This document shows, piece by piece, positions 1 to 6,024 of a DNA stretch of 8,636 nucleotides. The number at the start of each line of letters is the position of its first letter. The first letter of the stretch is position 1. Made by a program: the position numbers and the translations under genes. Source of the stretch: Pseudomonadota bacterium (lineage in GTDB: Bacteria > Pseudomonadota > Alphaproteobacteria > Rhodospirillales > Magnetospirillaceae); NCBI GenBank assembly GCA_023437865.1, contig JAEZFE010000514.1, positions 1 through 8,636 of the forward strand, given 5' to 3'. The notes below the pieces were generated by a model. It did not search any database. It was not told the origin of the DNA and worked only from the letters and a program-made list of their open reading frames with translations.

Positions 1-608
1 TCCTGGACCGGTTCGGCGCCACCGCCACTTTCTTTCTGACCGGCGAGCGCTGCGAGCGCGACCCCGAATTGGTAGCCGCCCTGGTAGCCGCCGGACACAC
101 CATCTACGGCCATGGCTGGAAGCACCATGACTTCGCAACCGACCCCGAGGAAGCGCTGAACCAGATGCGCCGGGTCGAGGAGCTATTGGCCCGTTTCCGG
201 CCGACGCCCGACACCTATCTGATCCGCCTGCCCTATTTCGCCGGCTACAACCGGGTTTCCATCCACCGGGCGCTGAGCAAGTTCCATCCCAACATCCATT
301 TCTGCTGGTGGAGCCACTCCATCCGCGACTGGGAACTGCCGGAGGAAGCCAAGGACCGCCTGCACTTCCTGCAATTGTGCGGCAACCGGGTGGATCGCAT
401 GCTGGACGATCCCGAATTGGCGGGTGGCATCATCCTGCTGCACGAAGCACCGTTCGGCATCGTCTCGCCGTTTAACGCGGAGATGGCTGGGGTGCTGCTA
501 CCCTTGATCCTGAATGGCCTGACCAAACGCGGCCTGCGGACCGTCCACATCAAACCAGTCGAGCAAACTTCGCTGCTGCGCCGCTGCGTGCTGCTTCCGG
601 CTGACTGA
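1..608 (+). CDS. Polysaccharide deacetylase (NodB homology), 5'-truncated by the window
   Basis: The frame is open from position 3 to a TGA at 606-608, giving 201 visible residues; the true start lies upstream. The visible part begins at LDRFGATATFFLTG, the segment that normally follows the metal-binding TFDDG motif of the NodB fold, so that first motif is outside the window. Remaining motifs appear in order: GHTIYGHGWKHHDF supplies the two histidines of the H-x3-H metal site (HGWKH), IRLPYFAGYNR is the RxPY motif, SHSIRDWE is the motif-4 Asp-Trp, and IILLHEA is the C-terminal LxLH motif carrying the catalytic histidine. Known family members remove N- or O-acetyl groups from glycans with a divalent metal. 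Substrate cannot be told; an exopolysaccharide fits the lyase and ligase genes nearby. No signal peptide can be judged. It converges on the minus-strand operon. Confidence 0.88.
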   Translation, partial: LDRFGATATFFLTGERCERDPELVAALVAAGHTIYGHGWKHHDFATDPEEALNQMRRVEELLARFRPTPDTYLIRLPYFAGYNRVSIHRALSKFHPNIHFCWWSHSIRDWELPEEAKDRLHFLQLCGNRVDRMLDDPELAGGIILLHEAPFGIVSPFNAEMAGVLLPLILNGLTKRGLRTVHIKPVEQTSLLRRCVLLPAD

Positions 609-620
609 ACGACCTTAAGC

Positions 621-651
621 AAACCCAGGTGAGGTCCCCTCATCAGGGTTT
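621..651. terminator. Hairpin between convergent genes, probable bidirectional terminator
   Basis: Arms 621-634 and 638-651 pair around a 3-nt loop (TCC). Of 14 positions, 12 are Watson-Crick, one is a G-U wobble in plus-strand RNA, and one is an A-A mismatch. The stem begins AAACCC and ends GGGTTT, so plus-strand RNA ends in a short U run. It lies 13 nt after the deacetylase stop. It also contains the TGA (643-645) of the minus-strand solute-binding gene. On the minus strand the wobble becomes a mismatch, so the structure should work better for the deacetylase transcript. Convergent placement supports terminator function; the short U tract limits certainty. Confidence 0.65.
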
Positions 652-1440
652 ATCATCATGAACCAACCGCCATTGGCGGGCCATTTCCATGGGCGCGGCC
701 GCTTCGACCAGAAGCGGCCAGCGATCCGAGCCCATCAAAGCTTCCAAGCTGGCATTGAAATCCGCGATGAAATCGGGCGCCACCCGCACGCGCGATAGCG
801 CCGCCGAGACCGGTGAACGTCCCACTGCATGATCCAGCAGCCTGAGGCGATGCAGCACGCCCTGGGCACGCAGTTCCGCCACGTCGTGATAGGCGGTCAC
901 CACCATGCCGTCGAGGCCGCCATGGATCAGCTCGCGCAGCACATCGGCATCCCGCTGGAAGCGGTGGAGCGTCACCTCTGGCGCATGGTCGAGCAGAGCC
1001 AGCGGGCGCTGCCCCCGCACACCGAGCGTCTTACCGCGGAGGTCGGCAAGGCCTTGGAGCGGGAATTCGCGTCCGGCCTCCGTCGCGACGACCTCCCAGT
1101 CCTCCACCATGGCCGGTGACAGATCGAAGCTACAGGCATCCTCCACCGGCAGCGTCGCCACCATATCCACCAGTCCGGCGTTGATCGCCTGGAGCAAATC
1201 GCCAGGAGGCAGTTGCACATAGCGCGGTTTCGCGTTCAGCCGTGTCAAAACAATGTCCACCGCTTCAAGCACGATGCCCTTCGGCTTGCCATGCTCCATC
1301 CAGGCGAAGGCCGAAGATGCGAAACCCACCACGATGACGGCGGAACGCCCCAGCGAGGCCCGGCCGCCCACGGCACTGGGGATCAATCCCGCGCCCAAGG
1401 CGGCCAGCATGGCGGAGAATTGGCGACGGGTGGCGCGCAT
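643..1440 (-). CDS. Periplasmic solute-binding-like protein (SBP family 3) with Tat-type signal
   Basis: 265 residues. I chose the ATG at 1440 because the N-terminus MRATRRQFSAMLAALGAG is a twin-arginine signal (RRQF, then a hydrophobic stretch to about residue 26). The frame stays open to 1632, but that extension is an antisense-like shadow of the neighbouring gene. After the signal come typical SBP_bac_3 pieces: a first beta strand (AVIVVGF, 34-40), a lobe-one segment GIVLEAVDIVLTRL (55-68), LLQAINAGLVDMVATLP (82-98), the hinge-like LADLRGKTLGVRGQ (131-144), and HGGLDGMVVTAYHD (173-186). The family binds amino acids or similar small solutes for ABC importers, or acts as a sensor. No permease or ATPase gene is next to it, so transport is unproven. 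It is third in the operon, starting 5 nt after the pentapeptide gene's TAA, with only a weak CAGAG-like ribosome site; translational coupling is likely. Ligand unknown. Confidence 0.72.
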   Translation of the reverse strand: MRATRRQFSAMLAALGAGLIPSAVGGRASLGRSAVIVVGFASSAFAWMEHGKPKGIVLEAVDIVLTRLNAKPRYVQLPPGDLLQAINAGLVDMVATLPVEDACSFDLSPAMVEDWEVVATEAGREFPLQGLADLRGKTLGVRGQRPLALLDHAPEVTLHRFQRDADVLRELIHGGLDGMVVTAYHDVAELRAQGVLHRLRLLDHAVGRSPVSAALSRVRVAPDFIADFNASLEALMGSDRWPLLVEAAAPMEMARQWRLVHDDKP

Positions 1441-1445
1441 GATGG

Positions 1446-2417
1446 TTAGCTCTGGGCCGGTTGCTCGGGCTGCGGCTCGGCCGTCGGCGCCGGCGACTGG
1501 CGCTGCGGCTGCGCCGGCATCAGCGCCGGTTCGGGTTGGGGGGCAGGCTTTGGTTCGGCGGCGCGCGCCTTGGCCGCCAGTTCGGCGGGCGTGCAGGTCC
1601 CAGCCTTGCCGTCGGGCATCACAGCGCCGCACAGGCTGGCGCCGGCCAGCGAAACATTGGTGAACTTGGCGCCCTGGAACTTGGCGTCGCGCAGGTCAGC
1701 GCCGGCAAAATCCACCCGGTCCAGCCGTGCCTGCTCAAAATTGGCCCCTCGCAGCGACGCTTTACGGAAGTCGATACGGTCGAGCGCAGTGTTGGAAATG
1801 TCGGCGCCGTCCAACACGGCGTCGGGGAATTGGGTGTTCGATAGCCGCGCCCCGCGTAGATCGGCCTGGGCCAGCACGGCACCCTGGAATTCGGCATTCT
1901 CCATCCTGGCAGCCGATAATTTCGCCTCGCCCAAATTCGCTTGGCGGAACCGCCCCCCCACCAGATTTGCGTCGGACAGATCGGCACGCACCAGTGAGGT
2001 TGTGACAGCGTTCACACCCGAAAGATCCGCAGACCTGAAATTGGCCCGGTCCAGGCTGGCCATGGTTAGATCGGCCCGGCGCAAGGTGGCCTTGTGGAAC
2101 ACCGCCCCCTCGCCGCCCGCTTTGGTCAAATTGGCGCCATCCAGATCGGCCCATTCAAAGCGAGCCTGATGCAGAACCGCCGATTTGAACGACGACTGGT
2201 TGATATAGGACCATGAGAAATTGGCGCCATACAGATAGGCCCCGGCATAGTCGGAGCGCTTCATGTCGCGCTGGCTCAATTCCTTGAAACGCATGTCGCA
2301 ATACTTGCATGCGCCTGACGCCGAGGGCACTCCCCCTCCCTGCTGCGCACAGCCACTGAGGCCGGCAACGAGGGCAATGGCGAGGATGCCCAGGGACACC
2401 GGCGAACGGAAAGCCAT
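1446..2417 (-). CDS. Pentapeptide-repeat lipoprotein
   Basis: 323 residues. ATG at 2417 is chosen over in-frame upstream starts because AAAGGAG sits 5 nt before it and a lipoprotein signal follows directly: a hydrophobic run then LSGC, with Cys23 as the lipidated residue. After a short linker holding a CKYC pair (Cys37, Cys40), residues about 55-265 are an almost unbroken series of A(D/N)LxX pentapeptides, for example ADLDGANLTKA, ADLTMASLDRANF and ADLRGARLSNTQF, enough for roughly ten coils of a right-handed quadrilateral beta helix. It ends with LCGAVMPDGKAGTC, a common closing motif. Residues about 289-323 are a Pro/Gln/Glu/Ala-rich tail, likely disordered or wall-spanning. Pentapeptide helices are structural or protein-binding scaffolds; no enzyme activity is implied. 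Residue +2 after the Cys is Gln, not Asp, compatible with outer-membrane sorting. It is middle gene of the operon and so a candidate partner of the secretin. Confidence 0.88.
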   Translation of the reverse strand: MAFRSPVSLGILAIALVAGLSGCAQQGGGVPSASGACKYCDMRFKELSQRDMKRSDYAGAYLYGANFSWSYINQSSFKSAVLHQARFEWADLDGANLTKAGGEGAVFHKATLRRADLTMASLDRANFRSADLSGVNAVTTSLVRADLSDANLVGGRFRQANLGEAKLSAARMENAEFQGAVLAQADLRGARLSNTQFPDAVLDGADISNTALDRIDFRKASLRGANFEQARLDRVDFAGADLRDAKFQGAKFTNVSLAGASLCGAVMPDGKAGTCTPAELAAKARAAEPKPAPQPEPALMPAQPQRQSPAPTAEPQPEQPAQS

Positions 2418-2422
2418 GCTGG

Positions 2423-2430
2423 CTCCTTTA
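2423..2430 (-). promoter_or_regulatory. Stop codon/Shine-Dalgarno overlap that sets the pentapeptide gene start
   Basis: On the minus strand the sequence reads TAAAGGAG: the TAA (2428-2430) ends the secretin gene, and AAAGGAG (2423-2429) is a near-ideal ribosome site 5 nt before the ATG at 2417. A ribosome finishing the secretin gene would stop on the initiation site of the next gene, so the two are probably translationally coupled. Confidence 0.8.
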
Positions 2431-4296
2431 GTAGTGCAAGAACTCAAGCGCCTGTTTCAGACGGTCCTCAAGGAGCCGCATGTCAGACCACGTCTCAAGC
2501 TCTACATCACCAGTCCTAAATTCGCGGTAAAGGCTGTTCCCTTGCAGGTGTCTAAAAATGGCTGACCAGTTCGGATATGGTTTGAACCAGTCAGAATAAC
2601 GCGACCTGAGATTTTCCAGTGACCTCTGGTCCGGCGTTAACGACTTATCATATTCTTCGCGGGCGCTGTCCGGCTGATAGACGTATTGTGGCGGACGCGG
2701 GGTCATGAGGATCAACACCGAACTCTGGAAACTGCGGGTCTGCTGGCGCGAGAACAGGTATTGCAGCAGCGGCACATCCTGCAGCCCCGGAACGCCATCG
2801 CGTCCCACCTCGTCCTCCTTCTGGCTCAGACCGCCCAGGATCAGCGTCTCGCCATAGCGCATGACCACATTGGCGGTGACTTTGTCCTTGCTGGTCTGGA
2901 TCTGGTACTGGAAGTTCACATTGTTGCTGGGCGATTGCAGGAAAGTGCGCTGGGCGAAGACATGCAGCTTGAGCCTGCCGTCAGTCAGCAGCGCCGGGAT
3001 CACCATCAGCTTGACGCCGATTTCCTTCTGAATGTTGACCGACTGGCCGCCCACCTGGGCGTTGGCCACCGCCGCCGCGTCCAGTTCGACGCCCGAGAAG
3101 AACTCGGATGGCTTGCCGGCCAGGCCAATCAGCGTGGGGCGCGCCAGAATCTGGTTGTTCTGATTGCTGGCATTCAGGATGTTCAGCGTATAGGTGATCG
3201 AGGGGATGGTCAGCGCCCGGGTGATAGTGCTGTTGTCCGCCTCCTTGTTGACGGTGCGTGAAAAGGCCGGCGCCGACAGCCCCTGGCCAGCGGCTGCACC
3301 GCCGAACTGGATGGAGAGGCCGTTCAGCAGGTTAACGCCCTTGTTGGTGAAGATGTCCTCGGAGGTGCCGATCATGATCACGTCGATGACCACCATCTTG
3401 TCCTCGCTGCCGGGCGCGGTGGGCACGTCGCGGGCGGGCAGGCTTAGATCGCTCCCTTCGGTATAGGGGCTCTCACTACTGCCGTAGGTACTGCCGCCAT
3501 ATCCGCCGCTACCATAGCCGCCGCTGCCCACAGCGTTTGGGCCATAGGCCGAGCCGTATTGCACCGGCTGGATCGAGGGCGCGATCTTGTTGAACTGATC
3601 CCATTCGTCAATGCGGCGGCTCAGACTGTCGCCGGCCTGAGGCGGGGCGGCGTCGCGGTAGAGCTGAAGGTAATGCGAGGCGCGGTCGGTCTGGTTCAGC
3701 GCCGCCATGGTCAGCGCCGCCGTACGCAGCGCCGAGCGCGGCAACCGGCCGCCCGCCTTCTCCATGGCCTCGATCGCCGCCGCCGCGTCGTCGGGGCGGC
3801 CCGAGCGGTAGGCGGCATAGGCGAAGGCCGACAGAATGTCCTTATCGGCTGGGCGGTAGATCAATGCCTCCGCCAGATCGCCCTTACCCCGCTCGAAATC
3901 GCCCAGGTCCAGCCGCATACGGCCCCGGAAGTAATAGGCCAGCCAATTGGTCTTGTCGAAATTGATGGCCTGCGCGTAGCCCTGCTCAGCGATGTCGAAG
4001 GCTGGCCGATTCCCCCGCAACGCCTGCAAGTGATAGATGATCGCGTTGATCAGATGGTAATAGGACCGGTCTATGCGCTGCTGAAGCGCCTTGTTGATAC
4101 GATCTGAAGCCTCCGCCAGGCGGTTCTTCATCAGCAGATCGACGGCCTCACGCGCCAGCCGGTCGGGCTCTGCCTGTTCGGTGACGGCGTCCGTCGCCAT
4201 AGGCGCGAGCGCAGTAGAATGGTCTGGCGCACAGCCCGCCAGCACACTCGTCCCCAACAGGGCAGCAAGCGCTCGGTGGCGAAGGGATTTGCGCAT
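2428..4296 (-). CDS. Outer-membrane secretin lipoprotein with N-terminal TPR region
   Basis: 622 residues. The ATG at 4296 has AGGA 7 nt upstream and opens a lipoprotein signal, LLGTSVLAGC, with Cys22 as the lipid site. Residues about 45-215 are helical and TPR-like (for example AEASDRINKALQQR, WLAYYFRGRMRLDLGDFERGKGDLAEALIYRPAD). A Gly/Ser/Tyr linker (about 247-275) follows. Residues about 301-536 are the secretin barrel domain: VVIDVIMIGTSEDIFTNKGVNLLNG, NQILARPTLIGLAGKPSEFFSGVE, the KEIGVKLMVIPALLTDGRLKLHV strand pair, YGETLILGGL, and the hallmark VPGLQDVPLLQYLFSRQQTRSFQSSVLILMTPR. An 86-residue charged, aromatic tail ends the protein. Secretins form large gated outer-membrane channels for type II/III secretion, type IV pili or phage. 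The usual N0/N1 domains are not recognisable; TPRs occupy their place. No secretion ATPase, pilin or platform gene is in view, so its system is unknown. First gene of the operon. Confidence 0.88.
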   Translation of the reverse strand: MRKSLRHRALAALLGTSVLAGCAPDHSTALAPMATDAVTEQAEPDRLAREAVDLLMKNRLAEASDRINKALQQRIDRSYYHLINAIIYHLQALRGNRPAFDIAEQGYAQAINFDKTNWLAYYFRGRMRLDLGDFERGKGDLAEALIYRPADKDILSAFAYAAYRSGRPDDAAAAIEAMEKAGGRLPRSALRTAALTMAALNQTDRASHYLQLYRDAAPPQAGDSLSRRIDEWDQFNKIAPSIQPVQYGSAYGPNAVGSGGYGSGGYGGSTYGSSESPYTEGSDLSLPARDVPTAPGSEDKMVVIDVIMIGTSEDIFTNKGVNLLNGLSIQFGGAAAGQGLSAPAFSRTVNKEADNSTITRALTIPSITYTLNILNASNQNNQILARPTLIGLAGKPSEFFSGVELDAAAVANAQVGGQSVNIQKEIGVKLMVIPALLTDGRLKLHVFAQRTFLQSPSNNVNFQYQIQTSKDKVTANVVMRYGETLILGGLSQKEDEVGRDGVPGLQDVPLLQYLFSRQQTRSFQSSVLILMTPRPPQYVYQPDSAREEYDKSLTPDQRSLENLRSRYSDWFKPYPNWSAIFRHLQGNSLYREFRTGDVELETWSDMRLLEDRLKQALEFLHY

Positions 4297-4565
4297 TCCC
4301 GTTTCCTGGAGGGCAAGAACAACCCCGCCGGTTGGCGTGCGGCGCCCGGCGGGCCTCGGACCGCTTGGGCCTGGGCGCGGGCCGCCCGGCGTTCCTTTAT
4401 GTGCCGCCCCGTCCCTTCGGTGTCCACTAGCCGGGCTGCCTAGGATTGACCAAAGGGCTTGGGTCGGACAGCCAGCAGCTTATGTGCCTGCCTGCCAAGA
4501 ACCCAAGGTTCCCCCCGATGTTGTTGGTTGAGGACTACCCCTTGGTTCAAGGCGTGGAGACATCG
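4297..4565. promoter_or_regulatory. Divergent intergenic region between the secretin operon and lyase gene
   Basis: These 269 bp separate two divergent start codons and so must contain promoters in both directions. The secretin-proximal half (4330-4392) is very GC-rich, with a short GCCCG-G-CGGGC palindrome at 4344-4354 and a direct repeat CGCCCGGCG at 4343 and 4383. A weak minus-strand sigma-70 candidate is TGGACA (4421-4426) and CATAAA (4396-4401), but the 19-nt spacing is long. For the plus strand I found no convincing -35/-10 pair. In the lyase-proximal half, related CTTGG-type words occur at 4458-4465, 4499-4508 (inverted) and 4540-4548; these could be operator half-sites. I see no coding potential. 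Confidence 0.5.
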
Positions 4566-5477
4566 ATGGCAAACAAGTCATTCCGCTGGCTGAAAGGCGC
4601 TGCGGCAGGGTTGGCGGTGATAGGCGCCAGCCTGCTGGCGGCGGAAGGGTCCGCCCAGGCCCAAACGACGGCCACCCTCCCCTCCAACATCCTGTTCATG
4701 AGCGACTGGAGCCGCCTGCCGGCCACCGGATCGGCCAACAACTGGCGTTACTCACACATCTGGACGAAGGACCGCATCCGTTACCTGACAGACCCAACCT
4801 CGCCCAAGAAGGGGATCGTCGGACGCATCGAGGTCCGCCCTGGCGACAAGGTCGGCGGCTGGAGCGGTGAACGCGCCGAATATCTGGCCATGCAGGACGC
4901 ACGCGGCCAGCAATCCCCCATCACCACTCAGTCGGGCCATGAGTATTACGGTGTGGCCATCAAGGTCCCGGTCGGCTGGCAGGCTCCGCAGAAAAGCGGC
5001 AGCGGCACCTGGGGCATCTTCATGCAGTTGCACGGTCCCGACAACCTAGGCGGCGCCTCGCCCTCCATCGCGCTGCTGGCCGAAAATGACTATCGCATCC
5101 AGCTATGCGGCGGCGACCTTCTGGACGGCGGCACCCGCAGCAGCAACCGCGGCCCGGTGAAGTATTCCTTCACCAACGGCGCCCTGAACCAGGGCAAATG
5201 GGTGCAGTTCATGGTCGACGTGGTTTGGTCGGCGACCAATACCGGCTATGTGGCGGTTTATCGCCGCGACGAGGGCCAGACAAATTGGACCCGCGTGTTC
5301 GAGCGCCGCGGCACGCCGACCCTTCAGTACCATTATCGCCAGGCCGTGGGCCCCCATTACTGGAAAGTCGGGTTCTACCGCTCGCCCAGCTCCATCACCA
5401 ACGTGCTGTACATGGGGCCGTTCGTGCGGGGCAAAACCTTCGCTGACGTGGCCCAGGCCGCTTTCGGCCAGCGTTAA
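4566..5477 (+). CDS. Secreted polysaccharide lyase-like protein (heparin-lyase-type beta-sandwich)
   Basis: 303 residues. ATG at 4566 has GGAG 6 nt upstream (4556-4559) and begins a Sec signal peptide: basic FRWLK, a hydrophobic run (about 11-26), then SAQA as a likely signal peptidase I site after residue 32. The mature part reads like the Polysacc_lyase/heparin lyase I jelly roll (Pfam PF14099): GWSGERAEYLAM (98-109), the paired strand YYGVAIKVPVGWQAP (127-141), GTWGIFMQLHGPD (147-159) with the QLH segment of the substrate cleft, SPSIALLAENDYRIQL (165-180), GKWVQFMVDVVWSATNTGYVAVYRR (210-234), and HYWKVGFYRS (264-273). Such enzymes cleave acidic polysaccharides by beta-elimination in the periplasm or outside the cell. 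Which polymer is cut cannot be told; turnover of a self-made exopolysaccharide suits this locus. A glycosidase or non-catalytic laminin-G-like fold is the main alternative. It appears monocistronic. Confidence 0.75.
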   Translation: MANKSFRWLKGAAAGLAVIGASLLAAEGSAQAQTTATLPSNILFMSDWSRLPATGSANNWRYSHIWTKDRIRYLTDPTSPKKGIVGRIEVRPGDKVGGWSGERAEYLAMQDARGQQSPITTQSGHEYYGVAIKVPVGWQAPQKSGSGTWGIFMQLHGPDNLGGASPSIALLAENDYRIQLCGGDLLDGGTRSSNRGPVKYSFTNGALNQGKWVQFMVDVVWSATNTGYVAVYRRDEGQTNWTRVFERRGTPTLQYHYRQAVGPHYWKVGFYRSPSSITNVLYMGPFVRGKTFADVAQAAFGQR

Positions 5478-5490
5478 ATCCGTTCCGGCT

Positions 5491-5520
5491 GCCCGGAGAT
5501 GCAGGGGGGCATCTCCGGGC
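5491..5520 (+). terminator. Perfect 12-bp hairpin after the lyase gene
   Basis: Arms GCCCGGAGATGC (5491-5502) and GCATCTCCGGGC (5509-5520) are exact inverted repeats around a 6-nt loop, AGGGGG. The hairpin starts 13 nt after the lyase stop, the right place for a terminator. No U tract follows (CAAGCCTTCATCCC), so it may instead protect the 3' end of the mRNA or work with Rho. It insulates the lyase gene from the ACP cassette at least in part. Confidence 0.6.
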
Positions 5521-5704
5521 CAAGCCTTCATCCCTCCCATTCCGCCTCGTCCGTCCGCGCGCACAGCACCCGCGGGCATAGGCATGTTTCACACCGCTTA
5601 CGCTCCCAGAACCAAGCGGCAATGGTCGTTTGAGCAATTCATTTTGCGCCTGCGGTTGAGCCAGGATCATCCCACCAAAGAGCTCCGTTCCCCCGACAAT
5701 TCTT

Positions 5705-5710
5705 CGGAGA
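5705..5710 (+). promoter_or_regulatory. Shine-Dalgarno that fixes the ACP start
   Basis: CGGAGA ends 5 nt before the ATG at 5716 (core GGAG at 5706-5709, 6-nt spacing). None of the in-frame starts upstream in the same open frame has a comparable site, so this decides the ACP start. Confidence 0.65.
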
Positions 5711-5715
5711 TCCGA

Positions 5716-6024
5716 ATGCCTTCCTCGCTCGCGCCCCGCACCTCCCACGTGAGTTCAGATACCGAGGACGCAGCCATCCGCGAAAGAATCACCGCCTACA
5801 TCGTGGACAATCTGCTTCTTGGAGCGAGTGACGGCATCCAGTCGGATGCCTCGCTCCTCGGCACCGGCATCCTCGACTCCACCGGTGCGCTGGAATTGGT
5901 GGCCTTCCTTGAACAGGAATTCCGCCTGACCATCAAGGACAGCGACCTGACCCCGGAGAACCTTGATTCCGTCGCGCGCATCGCCGCCTTCGTTCAGGCC
6001 AAGCAGGCCGGAGGGAAGGGCTGA
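5716..6024 (+). CDS. Stand-alone acyl carrier protein
   Basis: 102 residues from the ATG at 5716. The first 15 or so residues are a Ser/Thr-rich leader; residues about 18-98 match the four-helix carrier fold (PF00550). The attachment site is GTGILDSTGALELVAFLEQEF, with Ser55 of LDST expected to carry 4'-phosphopantetheine. The usual DSL is DST here, and together with FLEQEF and TPENLDSV this marks the sub-type of free-standing ACPs usually paired with a ligase, not the fatty-acid AcpP. Its length is about 20 residues above AcpP because of the N-terminal leader. The TGA overlaps the ligase ATG by one base (position 6024), so the two should be made together. Likely role: to hold an acyl or aminoacyl group activated by the ligase while it is modified or transferred. 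No transferase (phosphopantetheinyl) gene is in view. Confidence 0.9.
   Translation: MPSSLAPRTSHVSSDTEDAAIRERITAYIVDNLLLGASDGIQSDASLLGTGILDSTGALELVAFLEQEFRLTIKDSDLTPENLDSVARIAAFVQAKQAGGKG

Larger units (their letters stand above)
5478..5715 (+). other. Intergenic region between lyase and ACP genes
   Basis: Apart from the hairpin at 5491-5520, this 238-bp stretch holds no gene I can support. The ACP frame is open through it, but none of the upstream starts has a ribosome site and the residues before 5716 do not look like an ACP. It is less GC-rich from about 5620 to 5700, where a promoter for the ACP-ligase-AsnB cassette would be expected. A TTGAGC word occurs at 5630 and at 5656, but no well-spaced -10 goes with either. 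A 6-bp inverted repeat, CCGCTT (5594-5599) and AAGCGG (5614-5619), is also present. Confidence 0.4.

Noticed and set aside
1441..1632. N-terminal extension of the solute-binding gene to 1632
   Set aside because: The extra 64 residues are Arg/Ala-rich and overlap the pentapeptide gene on the same strand; the Tat signal starts exactly at the 1440 ATG.
1570..2169. 199-residue plus-strand open frame opposite the pentapeptide gene
   Set aside because: It is antisense to a well-supported gene. Its regular Ser/Arg/Ala pattern mirrors the pentapeptide periodicity on the other strand.
2686..3261. 191-residue plus-strand open frame opposite the secretin gene
   Set aside because: Composition is that of a shadow of a GC-rich gene, with no domain or ribosome site; the minus strand encodes a clear secretin.
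3559..4107. 182-residue plus-strand open frame opposite the TPR region
   Set aside because: Arg/Gly/Val-rich shadow with no recognisable motif.
4396..4426. Sigma-70-like promoter TGGACA/CATAAA for the secretin operon
   Set aside because: The 19-nt spacing and two mismatches in the -10 make it too weak to list as a separate feature; it is noted under the intergenic region.
4131..4427. 98-residue minus-strand open frame overlapping the secretin start
   Set aside because: Most of it overlaps the secretin signal peptide and TPR start in another frame. It has no motif, and the remainder is GC-rich intergenic sequence.
4446..4565. Upstream extension of the lyase gene to a TTG at 4446
   Set aside because: It would bury the signal peptide 40 residues inside the protein; the ATG at 4566 has GGAG at good spacing.
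5248..5715. ACP frame open back to 5248 inside the lyase gene
   Set aside because: It overlaps the lyase in another frame and the residues do not resemble an ACP. The ATG at 5716 has a ribosome site and directly precedes the carrier domain.
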